This document shows, one piece after another, positions 48,347 to 60,157 of a stretch of DNA of 64,000 nt. The notes under the pieces are model-generated. The model saw nothing but the letters and a program-made list of their open reading frames with translations, did no database searches and was not told the DNA's origin. The translations under genes and the position numbers were made by a program. Source of the stretch: Eudromia elegans (taxonomy: Eukaryota; Chordata; Aves; Tinamiformes; Tinamidae); NCBI GenBank assembly GCA_003342815.1, contig PTEX01000012.1, forward strand, positions 5,007,209 through 5,071,208, read 5' to 3'. Within the stretch, counting starts at the first letter, position 1. Each line of letters begins with the position of its first letter.

Positions 48347-51300
48347 GTAAGTTAACTTCAGCTTGACATGCAAAAGAGCAGGAGGAGACCTCAGTGTTAG
48401 GACATATCTGCACGGATCAGATTTCTGCTCTTGACAGTGATGTGAGACAGAGCTGGGCTTTTTTGCTATAGTATGCAGAACCAGGGGGTTGCCATTCCCT
48501 CCTTGTTTGCTTACTCTTAACTCTAAGGACGGTAGGAAATGAAGGCAAATATCTAAATCACTTTTGATAGGTGCATGGGCAGCAGCAGTATGGGAGTAAT
48601 AGAGCAGAGTTTTGTTAGCTGTTTTAAAATCTAAAGCAAAACATTGAAGTGCTGTTAACTTACTCATCAGTAGTTTAATGGCATTTGTTCTCTTGAAGCT
48701 AAAATTGGAATCCTAAATCCAAGGTTTGGTTTAAAATAGGAAATGTCTTGGCCTACTTACAGACTGCCCAGCCATTATTCCGCCCCCCTACCCTTTCTAC
48801 CAGTAATTTCATCCATAAGCCTGGAATTACGAGTGTCAGGGTTTCACAGTTTAGTTATATCAGGGCATGCCAGCAAGCATTTGAAATCCACAGCCACAGG
48901 TGCTTCAAAAGCCTTCTGAGCTCCTGGTTTTGCTTTTCATCTTTCATTCCTTTAAAAAAACGCTCACAGTGTTTGTTTCTGAAGCTTTGTGCTGCAAGCG
49001 GTCAAGCGGTTGAAGTGTGAGCTGGTCCTTCCGAGGTTGTGCCGCACGTGTCCAGCCTGGAGGCGATTCTCTGGGCAGTGGGCTAGGCCCTGGCTGTACC
49101 TAACATACACGTTTTGCAGTACATGCAAAGTAAAAAGCTCAAAATGATGAAGAAAAACGTGACTTCTTTTCATACTTTCTGTTCTGAGAGGATGCCAGTT
49201 TTCTAGAAGAGGCAAACGTGGCTTTGCCTAGAAATCAGGGGCTGGTAGCAAAGGAAGCCACGTCCTGCCCCTGCCTGGCTGTGTGTCCCTGAGCACATCC
49301 TGGCTCTGGCGTGAGCCTCAATTTCCCTGCTTGCAGACTGACACTGGTACTGGCCTCTGTGAATGGAGGAACTGCTTGTTATTTGTAAATCTGGTTACTA
49401 ATGGACTTACTGTTTATCTGCTTTGGGCTATAATTACATGCACGCAAGTATTGAAGTCATCATGAACTTTATTGTTAAGTGTGCAATTCTGGATAAGCTT
49501 CAGATTTGTGAATGCAAAAATTTAGTTCAGGTGGTTTCAATAAAATGTTTATTTCAATATCTTGTGTATGTATCTCATGCAGTGGTAGAAAAGATTGTGC
49601 TCTAGGTATTCATTCAGGGAACCTGCTCAGTGCTTATAGACAAAAATTGGGAACAATCTTTTGAAATATTTGTGTTTTGTATAAATGAGGAAGCGACAAG
49701 TGATTTGAGCATATTTCTTGGGGACAGCAAAGTATTTGCATTGGACATTCATGTAAGATGAGCAGGATTTTGTAAGGAGTTTTTAAGGAACTTTAGTCTT
49801 GCATATATATATTACTTTGATGTAAAATAAAAAAAAGAATGGCTTGAGATAACAGATCAGCAAGTGTTTCTGGTGTGTTAGATTGTGCAGATATGGGTAG
49901 ACTGAAGGATGGCAGTGGGCCATGTTAGTAGGGAGTCTGGGGGAGTGTGATCCTTTTGAACCCATATGGTGAGTCCCCATCCTGCTGCAGCCAGCAGGCT
50001 GTTTCTTCCAACGTGTAAAGTGTAGCTGCTTTTCAGAATATGGAAAGCAGTCACCATCTCTGTGGTCCTTCTTATACAAGGAGGCTTGATGGAGGTGGGG
50101 GGAAACCATGATGCTGTCCCAAAAATGTAGAAAATGGTCAAATGTGCAAATTTGGTTTATGCAGTAAATTTCTGTTCTCAGTGCAGGAAATTTGTCAAGT
50201 CTCATTTTCTTTTTCTGCTCGTGACTTCTTCACCAATGGTTTACATAAGCCCATCAAAAGAGCCCCATGATAAGCAGGGAAAGGAAAAACAAATATTTTA
50301 AAAACACTTTATTTGTCTCATTTTAGTTATGAGGATTTTGTAAGTGGTACTAGGCAGTATTTTAAGACCATGAATTGTTCTTCTGAATCTTCTTCAGATT
50401 GTTCTTTTTTTACAAAAAAAAAAAGGTAGAGAAGTTTTGAAATTACCCCTCACATCAGTGAGAGCTCAAAAGAGATTAGACCTCAAACCTTGCACCTCTC
50501 AAGGGCAGAATAATGCTGCTTTGAATATGGTAGTTTGTTTGAGGGTGAAATCTCCCTTATTTTTTTCTGTGAAGATGTGTTTTGGCAGTTTGCCGTGTGT
50601 ATGTACCTTTTTTTATTGCAATTATATATCTTAAGGCTTTGTTCTACTAGTTATTGTGCAATATATAATAAGAAGACAGTTGCTGTCATTTTTGCTGCAA
50701 CAACTTGCAGTGTTAACGTGAAGCAAAAGGACAACTGGCAAGGATAAATAAGGAAGGAAAAGGCAAAGTCACTTCAAATGTGAATTATCTTCGGTTCCTC
50801 AAATAACTATACAGGGTTTGTATTGAGCTGCCATATTTCTGCCTGGTTATACCTTGGAGTTTGTCTTTCTGTGTCTGTAACAGAAAATGCTCTGGTAGCA
50901 GCAGGGATGAGCTGTTCTTTCAGCCCTGGTTTGGGGCAGGGTTTTGGGTCTCCCTGGTGCAGGTCTTGTGGAACAGTTCAGTTTGTAAGTGCTCAAAGAC
51001 TCCACCCCTAGTCAGAACTCAACTAAGATTTTTAAGGGAGCTATTGTTCGAACATGGTTTGCTCCTGCAGATTCTCCCTTATATTTGAAATAAATCTGTC
51101 ATGGTGCATATGTAAAACCAGTTTAAAGAGAGATTAGCATTGTATTTATGAGGATTGTACTCAGGATAGAGTTGCTGCATTAGCTGCTCTGTCCATCTAT
51201 GACCATTCATATACTTGTTCTCCTACTGCAAGCCAACCTCAGTATATTTTACCCAAGCCTTCAAATAGATGTTGAGATTGTGCATGCAAATGTATTTTAT

Positions 51301-53571
51301 ATTTTACAAGAGTGAAATATCTTAGCACTGCCCAGTACTAATTGATCTTTACTTGGATCTCAGTTTTGTATCACGTTGAATTTAAATTTGCAAGACTGTC
51401 TCCTGTTCCATGAATCCAAAGATGAATCAGTTCCTTCATGTTGCAAAAGTTCCAAAAGGAAGTCAGAAACTTGTTCTTTCTGTTGGATGAGAATGCTGAA
51501 ATTTAGAATTAAATATTAAAGATGTTTTTAGTGGTGGCACGATTTTGTTATAGATTATATTTTTTTCAGAATGAGAAGTAAAATTAAGTTAGCAAAATGA
51601 GGTATGACATGAAATTTTTCATTGATGGAATCAAAAGAAAATAATTTGCCCTTCATGTGCAATGGTGACAGTCCACATAACTAGAATAAAAATGGTTCCT
51701 GCCAGCCTTCTTTCAAGTAACATATATGAGGTAGACCCCAAAGAAGGATGCTAGCCTTGAACAAACCAGTGGTTTTGTCACCGATTTTATTTTAATATTA
51801 TTTAATTCTACAAAAGAAAAGACACAAAATTATGTTACTTGAAAGTCACTGGTATGCAAAAAGTATTACTGAACTAAAGTGTATGAATGTGCTGGAATAC
51901 ATGCATTTCTCTATCTTCAATTATGACTACAAAATCTTTATGTTGTAGATTGCTTTGAGTTTTATTGCATTTCCCTTTTTGCAGCATGGAAAATTTTTTT
52001 TTTCTCAATTGTGTGAAGTAGCTGCGATTTGGGATGCTCCGGGTGAAGTTCTGTGGGCTTTGCTCTTCAGGAAGCTGGAGTAGTTTGTCCCAATGCATAG
52101 AATCATAGAACCATAGAATGCTTAAGTTTGGAAGGGACCTCTAGAGGTCATCTAGTCCAACCCCCCTGCACACGCAGGGTCCCCTAGAGCATGTGGCACA
52201 GGGTGATGTCCAGGCAGGTTTTGAAGATCTCCAGAGAAGGAGACTTCACCACCTCTCTGGGCAGCCTGTTCCAATGCTCTGTCACCCTCACTGTTAAGAA
52301 ATTCTTCCTCAAGTTCCTGTGGAATTTTTGGAGCTTCAATTTTTTTAACCGTTTCCTCTAGTCCTTTCACAGGCCACCACTGAGAAGATGCCGGTCCCAT
52401 CCTCCTCACTCCCTCCCTTGAGATACTTGTATGCACTGATGAGGTCCCCTCTCAGTCTTCTCCAGGCTGAAGAGGCCCAGCTCTCTCAGCCTTTGCTCAT
52501 AGGGCAGATATTCCAGCCTGCTGATCATCTTTGTAGCCCTGTGCTGGATGCTTTCTAGCAGCTCCACATCCCTCCTGCACTGGGGAGCCCAGAACTGCAC
52601 ACAGTACTCGAGGTGCGGCCTCACCAGGGCTGAGGAGAGGGGCAGAATCACCTCCCTCGACCTGCTGGAGACGCTCTGCTTAATGCACCCCAGGATCCCA
52701 TTGGCCTTCTTGGCCACGAGGGCACACTGCTGCCTCATGGTCAACTTGTCGTCCACCATGACGCCCAGGTCCCTCTCTGCGGGGCTGCTCTCCAGGAGGT
52801 CGGTCCCCAGCCTGTAGGCATGTCTAGGGTTATTCCTGCCCAGGTGTAGGACCCTACACTTGCCCTTGTTGAACTTCATGAGGTTACTCGCCGCCCAGCT
52901 GTCCAGTCTGTCCAGGTCCCTCTGGATGGCAGCTCAGAGTGTTAAAATCCATAATTCTATAAACGATGGGAGTGCCTGGAGTGTTTTGATTTTTATCCCA
53001 AGTAAAACACATGAAAAATAATCCCTCAGTTCAGGAAACTATTCCGTTGGAGGAAGGATGCTTTAGTAAGTGCCTGACTTCAAGAGTACTTTGAAATAGC
53101 CTGGATGTTAAGTGCATACTGAGAAGTTGTTATAAGAGCCATCCCAGTTCTTCCCAGACACAGATTTACCGAGGCCTTATTTCCGACCAAGTCATGTAAA
53201 ATGTCAAGGAGGAGAAAGAGACTGTGTGATATATCATCAAGTGGTCTGGGACTGCATCCTGCCGTGATTACAGAGGATGGCAATCCAAACATTGTAAATC
53301 TGAATTTTATTAATATATTTGGGCTCTATAAGGGATACTTCACTAGGACTCTTTTAAATGTTTTTTTTTCTTACGTATCATGTTTTATTTACAAGCATGT
53401 GTGTGTTTTATTACTGACAGGATGAGGTTTTATTTTTTAAAAGATTGAAAGAACAGATACACAGTCTAGAAAAATAGCATCTGTAAGTATTCTCCACTAT
53501 GTATGCATTTTATTTAACCTTCTGTACTGGGGTACACCAAAATATAGGCTCACGTTTTTTTTCTCTTCCAG
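48347..53571 (+). other. NAV3: NAV3 intron downstream of the alternative first exon
   Basis: This is the second half of the 41708-53571 intron for the long form, and the whole first intron for the short form. It begins GTAAGTTAAC and ends in TTTTTTCTCTTCCAG. It contains one CR1 copy (52098-52935). The rest is AT-rich with no recognised exon. Confidence 0.8.
52098..52935 (-). mobile_element. CR1 LINE, 5'-truncated, RT C-terminus readable, minus strand
   Basis: The plus strand begins ATAGAATCATAGAACCATAG and GTTTGGAAGGGACCTCTAGA, so the element's 3' end is at 52098. On the minus strand, 52879-52406 reads as the C-terminal part of CR1 ORF2 ([76 protein letters not shown]), after which the frame shifts. 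It is the best preserved CR1 in the window, but it lacks the endonuclease and most of the reverse transcriptase, so it is immobile. The 5' truncation lies near 52935. Confidence 0.92.
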
Positions 53572-53680
53572 GGGAAGACCCCGAAGCAAGAAGAATGCGG
53601 ACTGTAAAGAACATAGCAGACCTGAGACAGAATTTGGAAGAAACTATGTCCAGCCTTAGAGGGACCCAGATAAGCCACAG
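53572..53680 (+). CDS. NAV3: NAV3 exon: EDPEARRMRTVKNIADLRQNLEETMSSLRG
   Basis: This 109-nt exon (phase 1 to phase 2) completes a Gly codon and reads EDPEARRMRTVKNIADLRQN, then LEETMSSLRGTQISH. It is among the most conserved segments of all three neuron navigators (NAV1: RTVQNVLDLRQNLEETMSSLRG), and is predicted helical with heptad-like spacing of Ile/Leu. It is the junction exon: both the long form (through 41592-41707) and the NAV1-like short form (through 47803-48346) enter here in the same phase. The acceptor is TTCTCTTCCAG, the donor AG|GTAGCT. Only one residue near the start differs from human (EDPEA against EDPET). Confidence 0.97.
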
Positions 53681-54016
53681 GTAGCTGGATTTTGTGTAGC
53701 CTGCTAGAACTTTGGGGTGAAGAGGGTGTCACCAACCGTGTGACTGAGAGGCTTGAGAAGGAAAATTGACGAGGCTGTTGTCCATGATATTGTTCTGATT
53801 ACCTCCACACCTTAAATATGGCTTTAATATGTTTTTCCATCCAAGTCTGTCTTATAGAATCGTTCATAGAGCCGAGTGTCGTTTTATATTTAAGTGCCTG
53901 CAACGGTGTTCTCAGGTTGTTTCATAGAAGGTCACCGTATGCACAGATGCCTCCGATTTTCCATGTTTCCCCGGCGCAGAGCCCAGTGGGCTGACCCCTC
54001 CGTTCTCTCTTGGCAG
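53681..54016 (+). other. NAV3: Short NAV3 intron
   Basis: A 336-bp intron, by far the shortest in the window, runs from GTAGCT to CTCTCTTGGCAG. It holds nothing recognisable beyond the splice signals. Confidence 0.9.
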
Positions 54017-54400
54017 CACACTGGAGACGACCTTCGACAGCACCGTGACGACGGAGGTGAACGGCAGGAGCATTCCCAGCCTGGCGAGCCGCTCGGCGCC
54101 CGTGACGTGGCGCCTGGGCCAGGCCAGTCCTCGGCTGCAGGCCGGGGACGCGCCGTCCCTGGGTGCCGGCTATCCCCGCGGCGGCGGCAGCCGCTTCATC
54201 CACACGGACCCCTCTCGCTTCATGTACACCACCCCGCTTCGCCGGGCGGCCGTTTCGCGCCTCGGAAACATCTCCCAGGTTGACATGAGCGAGAAAGGGG
54301 GCAATGATTTGGATATGTCCACGGAAGTGGACGTTGGCGGCTACATGAGCGATGGGGACATTCTAGGGAAAAGCCTCAGAGCTGATGACATCAACAGTGG
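54017..54400 (+). CDS. NAV3: NAV3 exon: STLETTFDSTVTTEVNG...GYMSDGDILGKSL
   Basis: This 384-nt exon (phase 2 to phase 2, symmetric) encodes TLETTFDSTVTTEVNGRSIP, then WRLGQASPRLQAGDAPSLGA, GYPRGGGSRFIHTDPSRFMY, TTPLRRAAVSRLGNISQVDM and VDVGGYMSDGDILGKSLRAD, ending DINSG. The core WRLGQxSPRLQAGDAPS is shared by NAV1, NAV2 and NAV3; RFIHTDPSRFMYTTPLRRAAVSR identifies NAV3. The region is disordered and rich in SP/TP sites that could be phosphorylated, which is inference. Its first two thirds are very GC-rich compared with the flanking introns. Compared with human NAV3 it shows Ser/Thr/Asn to Ala/Gly changes (for example RGGGSRF against RSGTSRF). Acceptor TCTTGGCAG, donor GG|GTAGGT. Confidence 0.97.
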
Positions 54401-57400
54401 GTAGGTGGTGTTTTTACCCTTTTAAACTTATGAGTGATTAGCACTCATTAATAAGATTAATGGAGACAACCATGATAACCACGATAGGCTTTTCCATAAC
54501 AGATTTTGGCACACGAGAGCAATTTTCATTACGGATGCCACATAATATAGGCAAAATACACAATACATGGATAAAAACATTATCAAGCCCCTAGGCTGAC
54601 AGTGATGTTCCTACCTGCGTTTGAATGGTCTTCTTCATTAGCTTCATCCTGAGAGAAGCACCTAAATCTTCCTATTGGAATTTCTCAGTTATCCAGTAAA
54701 CCATTGTTCTGTACTGCCTGCCTTGAGATGGGCCCTCATTCAGTATTTTTATTTTTCCTTTGAGATGATAGTGGAGTTGGATGCAGCTAACAGAAAGCAG
54801 TTGCTGACAGGCCTGACTTCTCTGTTTCCACTTTAGATGTTGTCTTGTCTAGTCTGTATGATAGGTCTTTACCACAATTTTTCAACTGTGTATATCATCT
54901 GAGCTGTAGGAATATCTTTTGTGATACAAATAGATCAGTCACTCTGCTGGCTTACCCAGGAGAAAAAATGACTATTATTTTTTATCTGTCCTGTCTGTTT
55001 TTGTTTTCTTGTTCAGTTGATTGACTTTGGGGAGCTGATTTCTGTCTGATACTGAGAGGGGCTGCTGTACTTTTCTCATGTGGAACTTGGCTTGTTCTAC
55101 AGAAGGAACATTTTTTTTTAAAGTCTCTATATGTGCCAGGGATTATGTTTCTGACTGATTTATGGGTATCTTTAATATCAGTCTTTTCTGTTGAGACTGA
55201 CAAAAAAAATGCACCTTAGCTTCAAATGACTGTTTAAGAGTTCTTGTATCAATCATAAGAACATAAATCGCTTAATTTCTGTGTATGTCAGAACTCTGTG
55301 TATGTCAGAACATCAAATAAGAAAAAAAAGCACCATGTTAGTGATTCATAACTCTTTAACTTACCCATCAGTGCTGTCTAAAGTGTTACTTTAGTGGAAA
55401 TGTTGGCATCTCAAGGCTGCTTGGCAGCTGAGGGAGCATTGGTTGGAAAAGAAATCCCACAGCCACATGACTACTGGGCACTGTGTACGTTTGGCTCCTC
55501 TGCCTGTGTACTCTCTAAGGCTGGTGTATAGCTATGACCAAACAGTGGCCAAGCAAATAGGATGTGATGCACTCCTAAAATAAATGTGAGTCCGTGATCA
55601 GAGCTTGGTTAGCCTAGTATCTCACCTGAAGTAGCATCCGATGGTAGATATCTGGAAAGAGATACAAGAAAAGAAAGATATCTCTGTATTTCCTGATGCA
55701 CTCTGTCTGTGATGTGTGAATGGAGTCCTGCTGGGAAGCATGTCCACAGCAGAGCATTAGAGGCTGTAAACAGGATGCTGGATTCAGGTGTGCTAGAACA
55801 GTGAAGTGAGGGGAATTAGGAGTAGGAGCTCAGGCTCACTCAACTGCAGTACCCAAATAGAGAAAAGCAGTCTTGAACGTATAAGACTTCAATGTTTTAA
55901 GACCTTTTTTTCTAAAAAAGAAGTATAAATTATGTCTTTGATGGATGTATAGGCCTCTTAAAAGAAAAAAAGGAAAAAAAGGAGGAAAGGGGAACACCCT
56001 TTGGAATGCCTGATGAGTTGTGTTAATTAGCTTATCACATTAGAGAATGAATATAGTCATCTTGTTGTGTGAATTTTCTTTGCATCTGTAATAAGGATGA
56101 CTCAATAGACAGTAAGTTGCAATGCTCAGTTCACATTTTTAGGTATGCTAAATGTTAAAAGTAAGTTAATATGCTCTGAAAATTCAGGATTTATTGAGCC
56201 ATGTAAAGTCTTATCTCCCTTATTCCTCGCCCATTTTCAGTTTAATTACTTTAAACACTTGGGGATAGGAGTGCAGCAGTAATTAGAAATCAGTGTGAGA
56301 AAGGCCTGTTGCACTCCTTAAGCCTTTCCTCTCAGGCCTTATTTATAAGGGAAGAAAATCCATATAGCCTGGATTTCATTCAAACCTCAGCTCAGTTTAA
56401 TGGACCATCCCAGAGCCTTGGCCTCTGCGGCACCATCCGCTTCTCGATGAATAGTCTGTCACAGAGTCCAAGCTGTGACATTAATAAAAGGGCAAATGTA
56501 CTGTGTAAGGTGGAGTAGTATTTTACCTTTGAAAGCAAATGCAAAGCTCTCTTCTGCGGGCTCCAGAAACCAGGGTTTCAGAAAACCCTGTCTTCACCCA
56601 TATACGTTGAGTGGCACGTTTTATAGCTCTAGGAGAATGAGAGTTAAAGAGTGTGTGAATTGGGAGTGAGCTCCAGGCAGTCGTTTTAACCTTCCTCACA
56701 GCACTGGAACAGCACCCTTTCCAGGAAGCTTGTAGATTTACCTGGAATGGTTTCCTTGGGGTATTCCTAGATTTCTGTTTCAGTGTATGTATATCCATAT
56801 TAATATTACAACTAGTGCGGTGCCATAGAAGTGCGTGGGCCTTTACAAAGAAGGGTTTGCCAACTGCGTGGCAGGTTACTCTACTGAAGATACCATAAAA
56901 ACAGGAAGAGGGAGAGGTAAAACGAAGAGCAAAAAGAAGAAAGGGGATTTAACGTAAGGTGTTCTGAGAACTAATGGCCAGCTCTTCAGAGCTAGACAGG
57001 TTTGTTGGATGGCTCAGTCCAGTCATAAGCACCAAAGTTTAAATCCCTTACAGAGATAAATCGTAGGTAGGTGTTGCAGGAATTATGGCTGCTTCTTGAA
57101 ACTTTTAATAGCTCTCTAGTGAGTAAGCACTGCTGTACTTTCCCTTTGATTCATTAGTGGTTCATTAGAAGGTCAAGTGGTAGAATCAAGGAGAAGGAGG
57201 ACAGATATAAACAAGTTTCTTGCATCAGATACAGCTCTTTGACAAGACTGCAGTGCTTAAAGTCAACTTAGGGAGATATTTGATGGCCTCATTCAAAATA
57301 GGATTTCACAAAACAGGGTTCTGTGTAAGCCGTCAAAAAAGTCAAAAGTTGCCAGAAAACAAGCATGTAGCTCATCTCACTGCACTGGACACCCAAGCTG

Positions 57401-57541
57401 GGACAGTTTAGAAGGAGTCTATGAGCTAATAGGACAGCCCTTGCTTTAGACATCTGAATTTTATAATCAGTTAATTTCAGAAGGAAACACAGTTGCCAGA
57501 TGGCTGCCTTTCCCACTGATTGACCACACATTTATTTTCAG
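54401..57541 (+). other. NAV3: NAV3 intron
   Basis: A 3.1-kb intron runs from GTAGGT to TTTATTTTCAG. It contains a tiny two-copy repeat (CTGTGTATGTCAGAA, 55279-55308) and an A/G-rich stretch near 55960-55990. No exon or transposon was recognised; frames such as 56523-56798 minus look like chance. Confidence 0.85.
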
Positions 57542-57661
57542 GTACATGACAGACGGAGGCCTCAACCTATATACAAGAAGCCTGAACCGAATACCAGACC
57601 TAGCTACTTCTCGAGACGTCATTCAGAGAGGGGTTCATGACGTGACTGTGGATGCTGACAG
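57542..57661 (+). CDS. NAV3: NAV3 exon: GYMTDGGLNLYTRSLNRIPD...VDAD
   Basis: This 120-nt symmetric exon (phase 2 to phase 2) completes a Gly codon and reads YMTDGGLNLYTRSLNRIPDL, then ATSRDVIQRGVHDVTVDAD, ending with two bases of a Ser codon. The GYMTDGG start repeats the GYMSDGD motif of the previous exon. NAV2 has YMTDGGLGLYTRRLNRLPD, and NAV1 lacks this exon's sequence (it goes from DDITTG straight to WDESSS). Skipping it would keep frame and would give a NAV1-like arrangement. The acceptor is TTTATTTTCAG and the donor AG|GTAACT. It is the last NAV3 coding exon in the window. Confidence 0.97.
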
Positions 57662-58755
57662 GTAACTGCTTTGTTTAGTGTGAAGCTGTCTGAAGTTTTT
57701 CAGGTATTGTTTTCATCCTTCGTACCTGCTAACACATCAAAATTTCGTTCATGCAAAATAGCAAATGAAAGAAAGTTTCTCAAACTGCTGCTTTTCTGGG
57801 TACAGGGCGGAATATGTCAAGTACTGTAGCGGGAAAAACTAGTGCCTCACAGAAGAACAGACCTTAAAGGATGAATTTATTTTTGTAAATGGAAGAAAAA
57901 GAATGAGGAGCCCAGACCTGATCTTTAGTCTCAAACCTCTGAAGTAGGGCAGGAGTTTCACAGGTTGCCTTGCCCGATGGGTGGATGTGGGGCAGGGAAG
58001 ATACGCAAGGTCTAAATGCTGCAGAGCTTGCATGTGCCTGATGCAGCAGGTCAGAACACCTGGGGCTGCCTCGGGTGATGACACCGTCTTCTCCTCCTCC
58101 CCTTTGGACCTCTGGTGGTGTCAGAAGAAAGCTGTGGGAGTGAGCGTGGGGATTCTCTGTGCAGTTTGAAAAATGGAGAAATCACTGTCCTGCCCTTATA
58201 AACCTGCATGCAGGCGTAGGCATGAAAATGTGTTCCCACCGGTACCCATCCAGATGAGGCAAGAGTTTTCTCTTGGACATTTTCCTTGAGCTGAAAGCAG
58301 ATTTAGACATTGTGGCTTGTGTCTACTCTGGGAAATATAAATGCATAACCCAACTTTTGCAGAGCCTACAGATGTCAGCTCTGGGGTTTTGATCAGACCA
58401 TCATATAGATAAAGAGCAGCTGCAAAGTTTGGCAATCCTCAGAATTCAGGGTTTGATTTCAGTCCCATCTTTCTCTAATCAGTTTTCCCTTAAGGAATAA
58501 AATGTGTTTAATCATGAAGGAACGAAAGGTTCAAAGAGTGGCTTTTGTTTTACAAATCCAGCAAATTGTTGAAGAAGTTTTAGGATATTAACGTATCTAT
58601 GATATTGTTTTTTACTTTTCATGGATTTCTGTTTAGAGTATAGCCATGAAACAGATCAGATACAATCTGCTTAGTCAAACAGTGAATACTGTGCACTTGG
58701 ATAAAGGAGACAGTTTTCAACTATATATCCAGTTAGTTAAAAAAAAATGTTTCTT

Positions 58756-58790
58756 TATATATATTTTTATATATATATTATCATATATTG
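58756..58790. repeat. (TA)n microsatellite
   Basis: Alternating TATATATAT runs are interrupted by TTTT, over about 35 bp, following an A-rich stretch. Confidence 0.8.
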
Positions 58791-60138
58791 ACCTTGCAAA
58801 AAAAGTCTTTTTTTAGCTAGTAATTCAAAGGAACGCTGGTGGCTTCTTTGGAACACCAGCGCTGACGTGAGGCAGGGACCAGAGAGTGTATGGTGGGCGT
58901 CAAAGAAAACTATTTGGATAGAACTCAGCAACAGAAGGAGAAAATGAGAAATGAGATGTGGGCTGGACAACTTTTGTGGAGCTGTGTATGCGAGAACGAG
59001 AACCTTAAGCTTAAAGTAGGAGAGAGGGTGGAAAATTTGGAGGATGGGAATCATGTAATTGAAGTCAGTGAAAGCTGCTAACACCCACAGTTTTGTGCTT
59101 CTCCATGTCTTTCGTTCACCTGGAACTCAAAGATATTATAAGCCTTCCCACGGTGCAATATTCACACCCAGATTTCAAACCACCCACATTCTCCCTGGAA
59201 AAAGAAGGTCCAAATTTAGAGGTTTTTAAATTTTACTCATATTCTTAAAACTCTAGTTATCCCGTGAAAAGTTATGGTTTTGTGTTCAAGAGTTATGTAT
59301 GTGTTAATTAGATCTGTATAATCTACAGGTATTTAGATGTTTTGCAAGTTACTACGGGAAAACTGTCATCAGTTCTTTATTAAGAAGATTATCCAGCACT
59401 TCCCAGTACACAAATCTATTTTGGTTTGTTTATATAGTTTTGTCAGGCTGGCTAGAAAATATAAGGCTAAAAACTACAGTGCTCTTCCTGAGTCTTTCAT
59501 CTCTGAGTCTAGTGTCTGTTAAGCTTTGGAGCAGGGACTTCAGATTTGTCAGGAGATTTATTTTGAGTCAAAGATCTTGTCTGGAGAGAAAAATTGACCA
59601 ACTTTACATACACACATACACACAAAAAGATTCATGCATATTCAAGAAAGATTTATTTGATCTCAACAACTTAAATTTCCATATATTCCATCTTCGCTGT
59701 ACATTCTTAAACTGCTCTTGGCATTAGCAGATTGCATGAGCAAGCCCCAGATTTTGGGGTATACAGTTACAAATATGAAGTAGGATATATATAAAATATC
59801 TGTTTCCCTTTGTACCAAGAATGCAAGCAAGACTCCTGGCAATTCTGGACCCCCAAAAAGAGGTGTCACAGAAAATATTGTATGCTATCATGTAATTAAA
59901 GACATTATCATTATTCACAGGTATAAGAGCTTTAAATTATGGCTGCTTGACACCTCTTTTCAATGCTTCATTTTAATGCAATCTTAATCATGCTCTTCTG
60001 ACATAGCTTTCTGTTTGTGTGTGTTATAAGTGTATGCTATGCCTTAAAGCAACAAGAAGGTGTTTATGAAGTGTGAAAAATTGCTTATTTTTATGAGTTC
60101 TGATAATAACAGAATTTGTGTTTGCCAAAACGGATCAT

Positions 60139-60157
60139 AAAAAAAAAAAAAAAAAAA
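60139..60157. repeat. Poly(A) run
   Basis: About nineteen consecutive A residues lie in the intron. The sequence before it does not look like a processed transcript. Confidence 0.85.

Noticed and set aside
52406..52879. Possible host gene on the minus strand
   Set aside because: The translation is the C-terminal part of CR1 ORF2 and ends in a frameshift; it is a transposon remnant.
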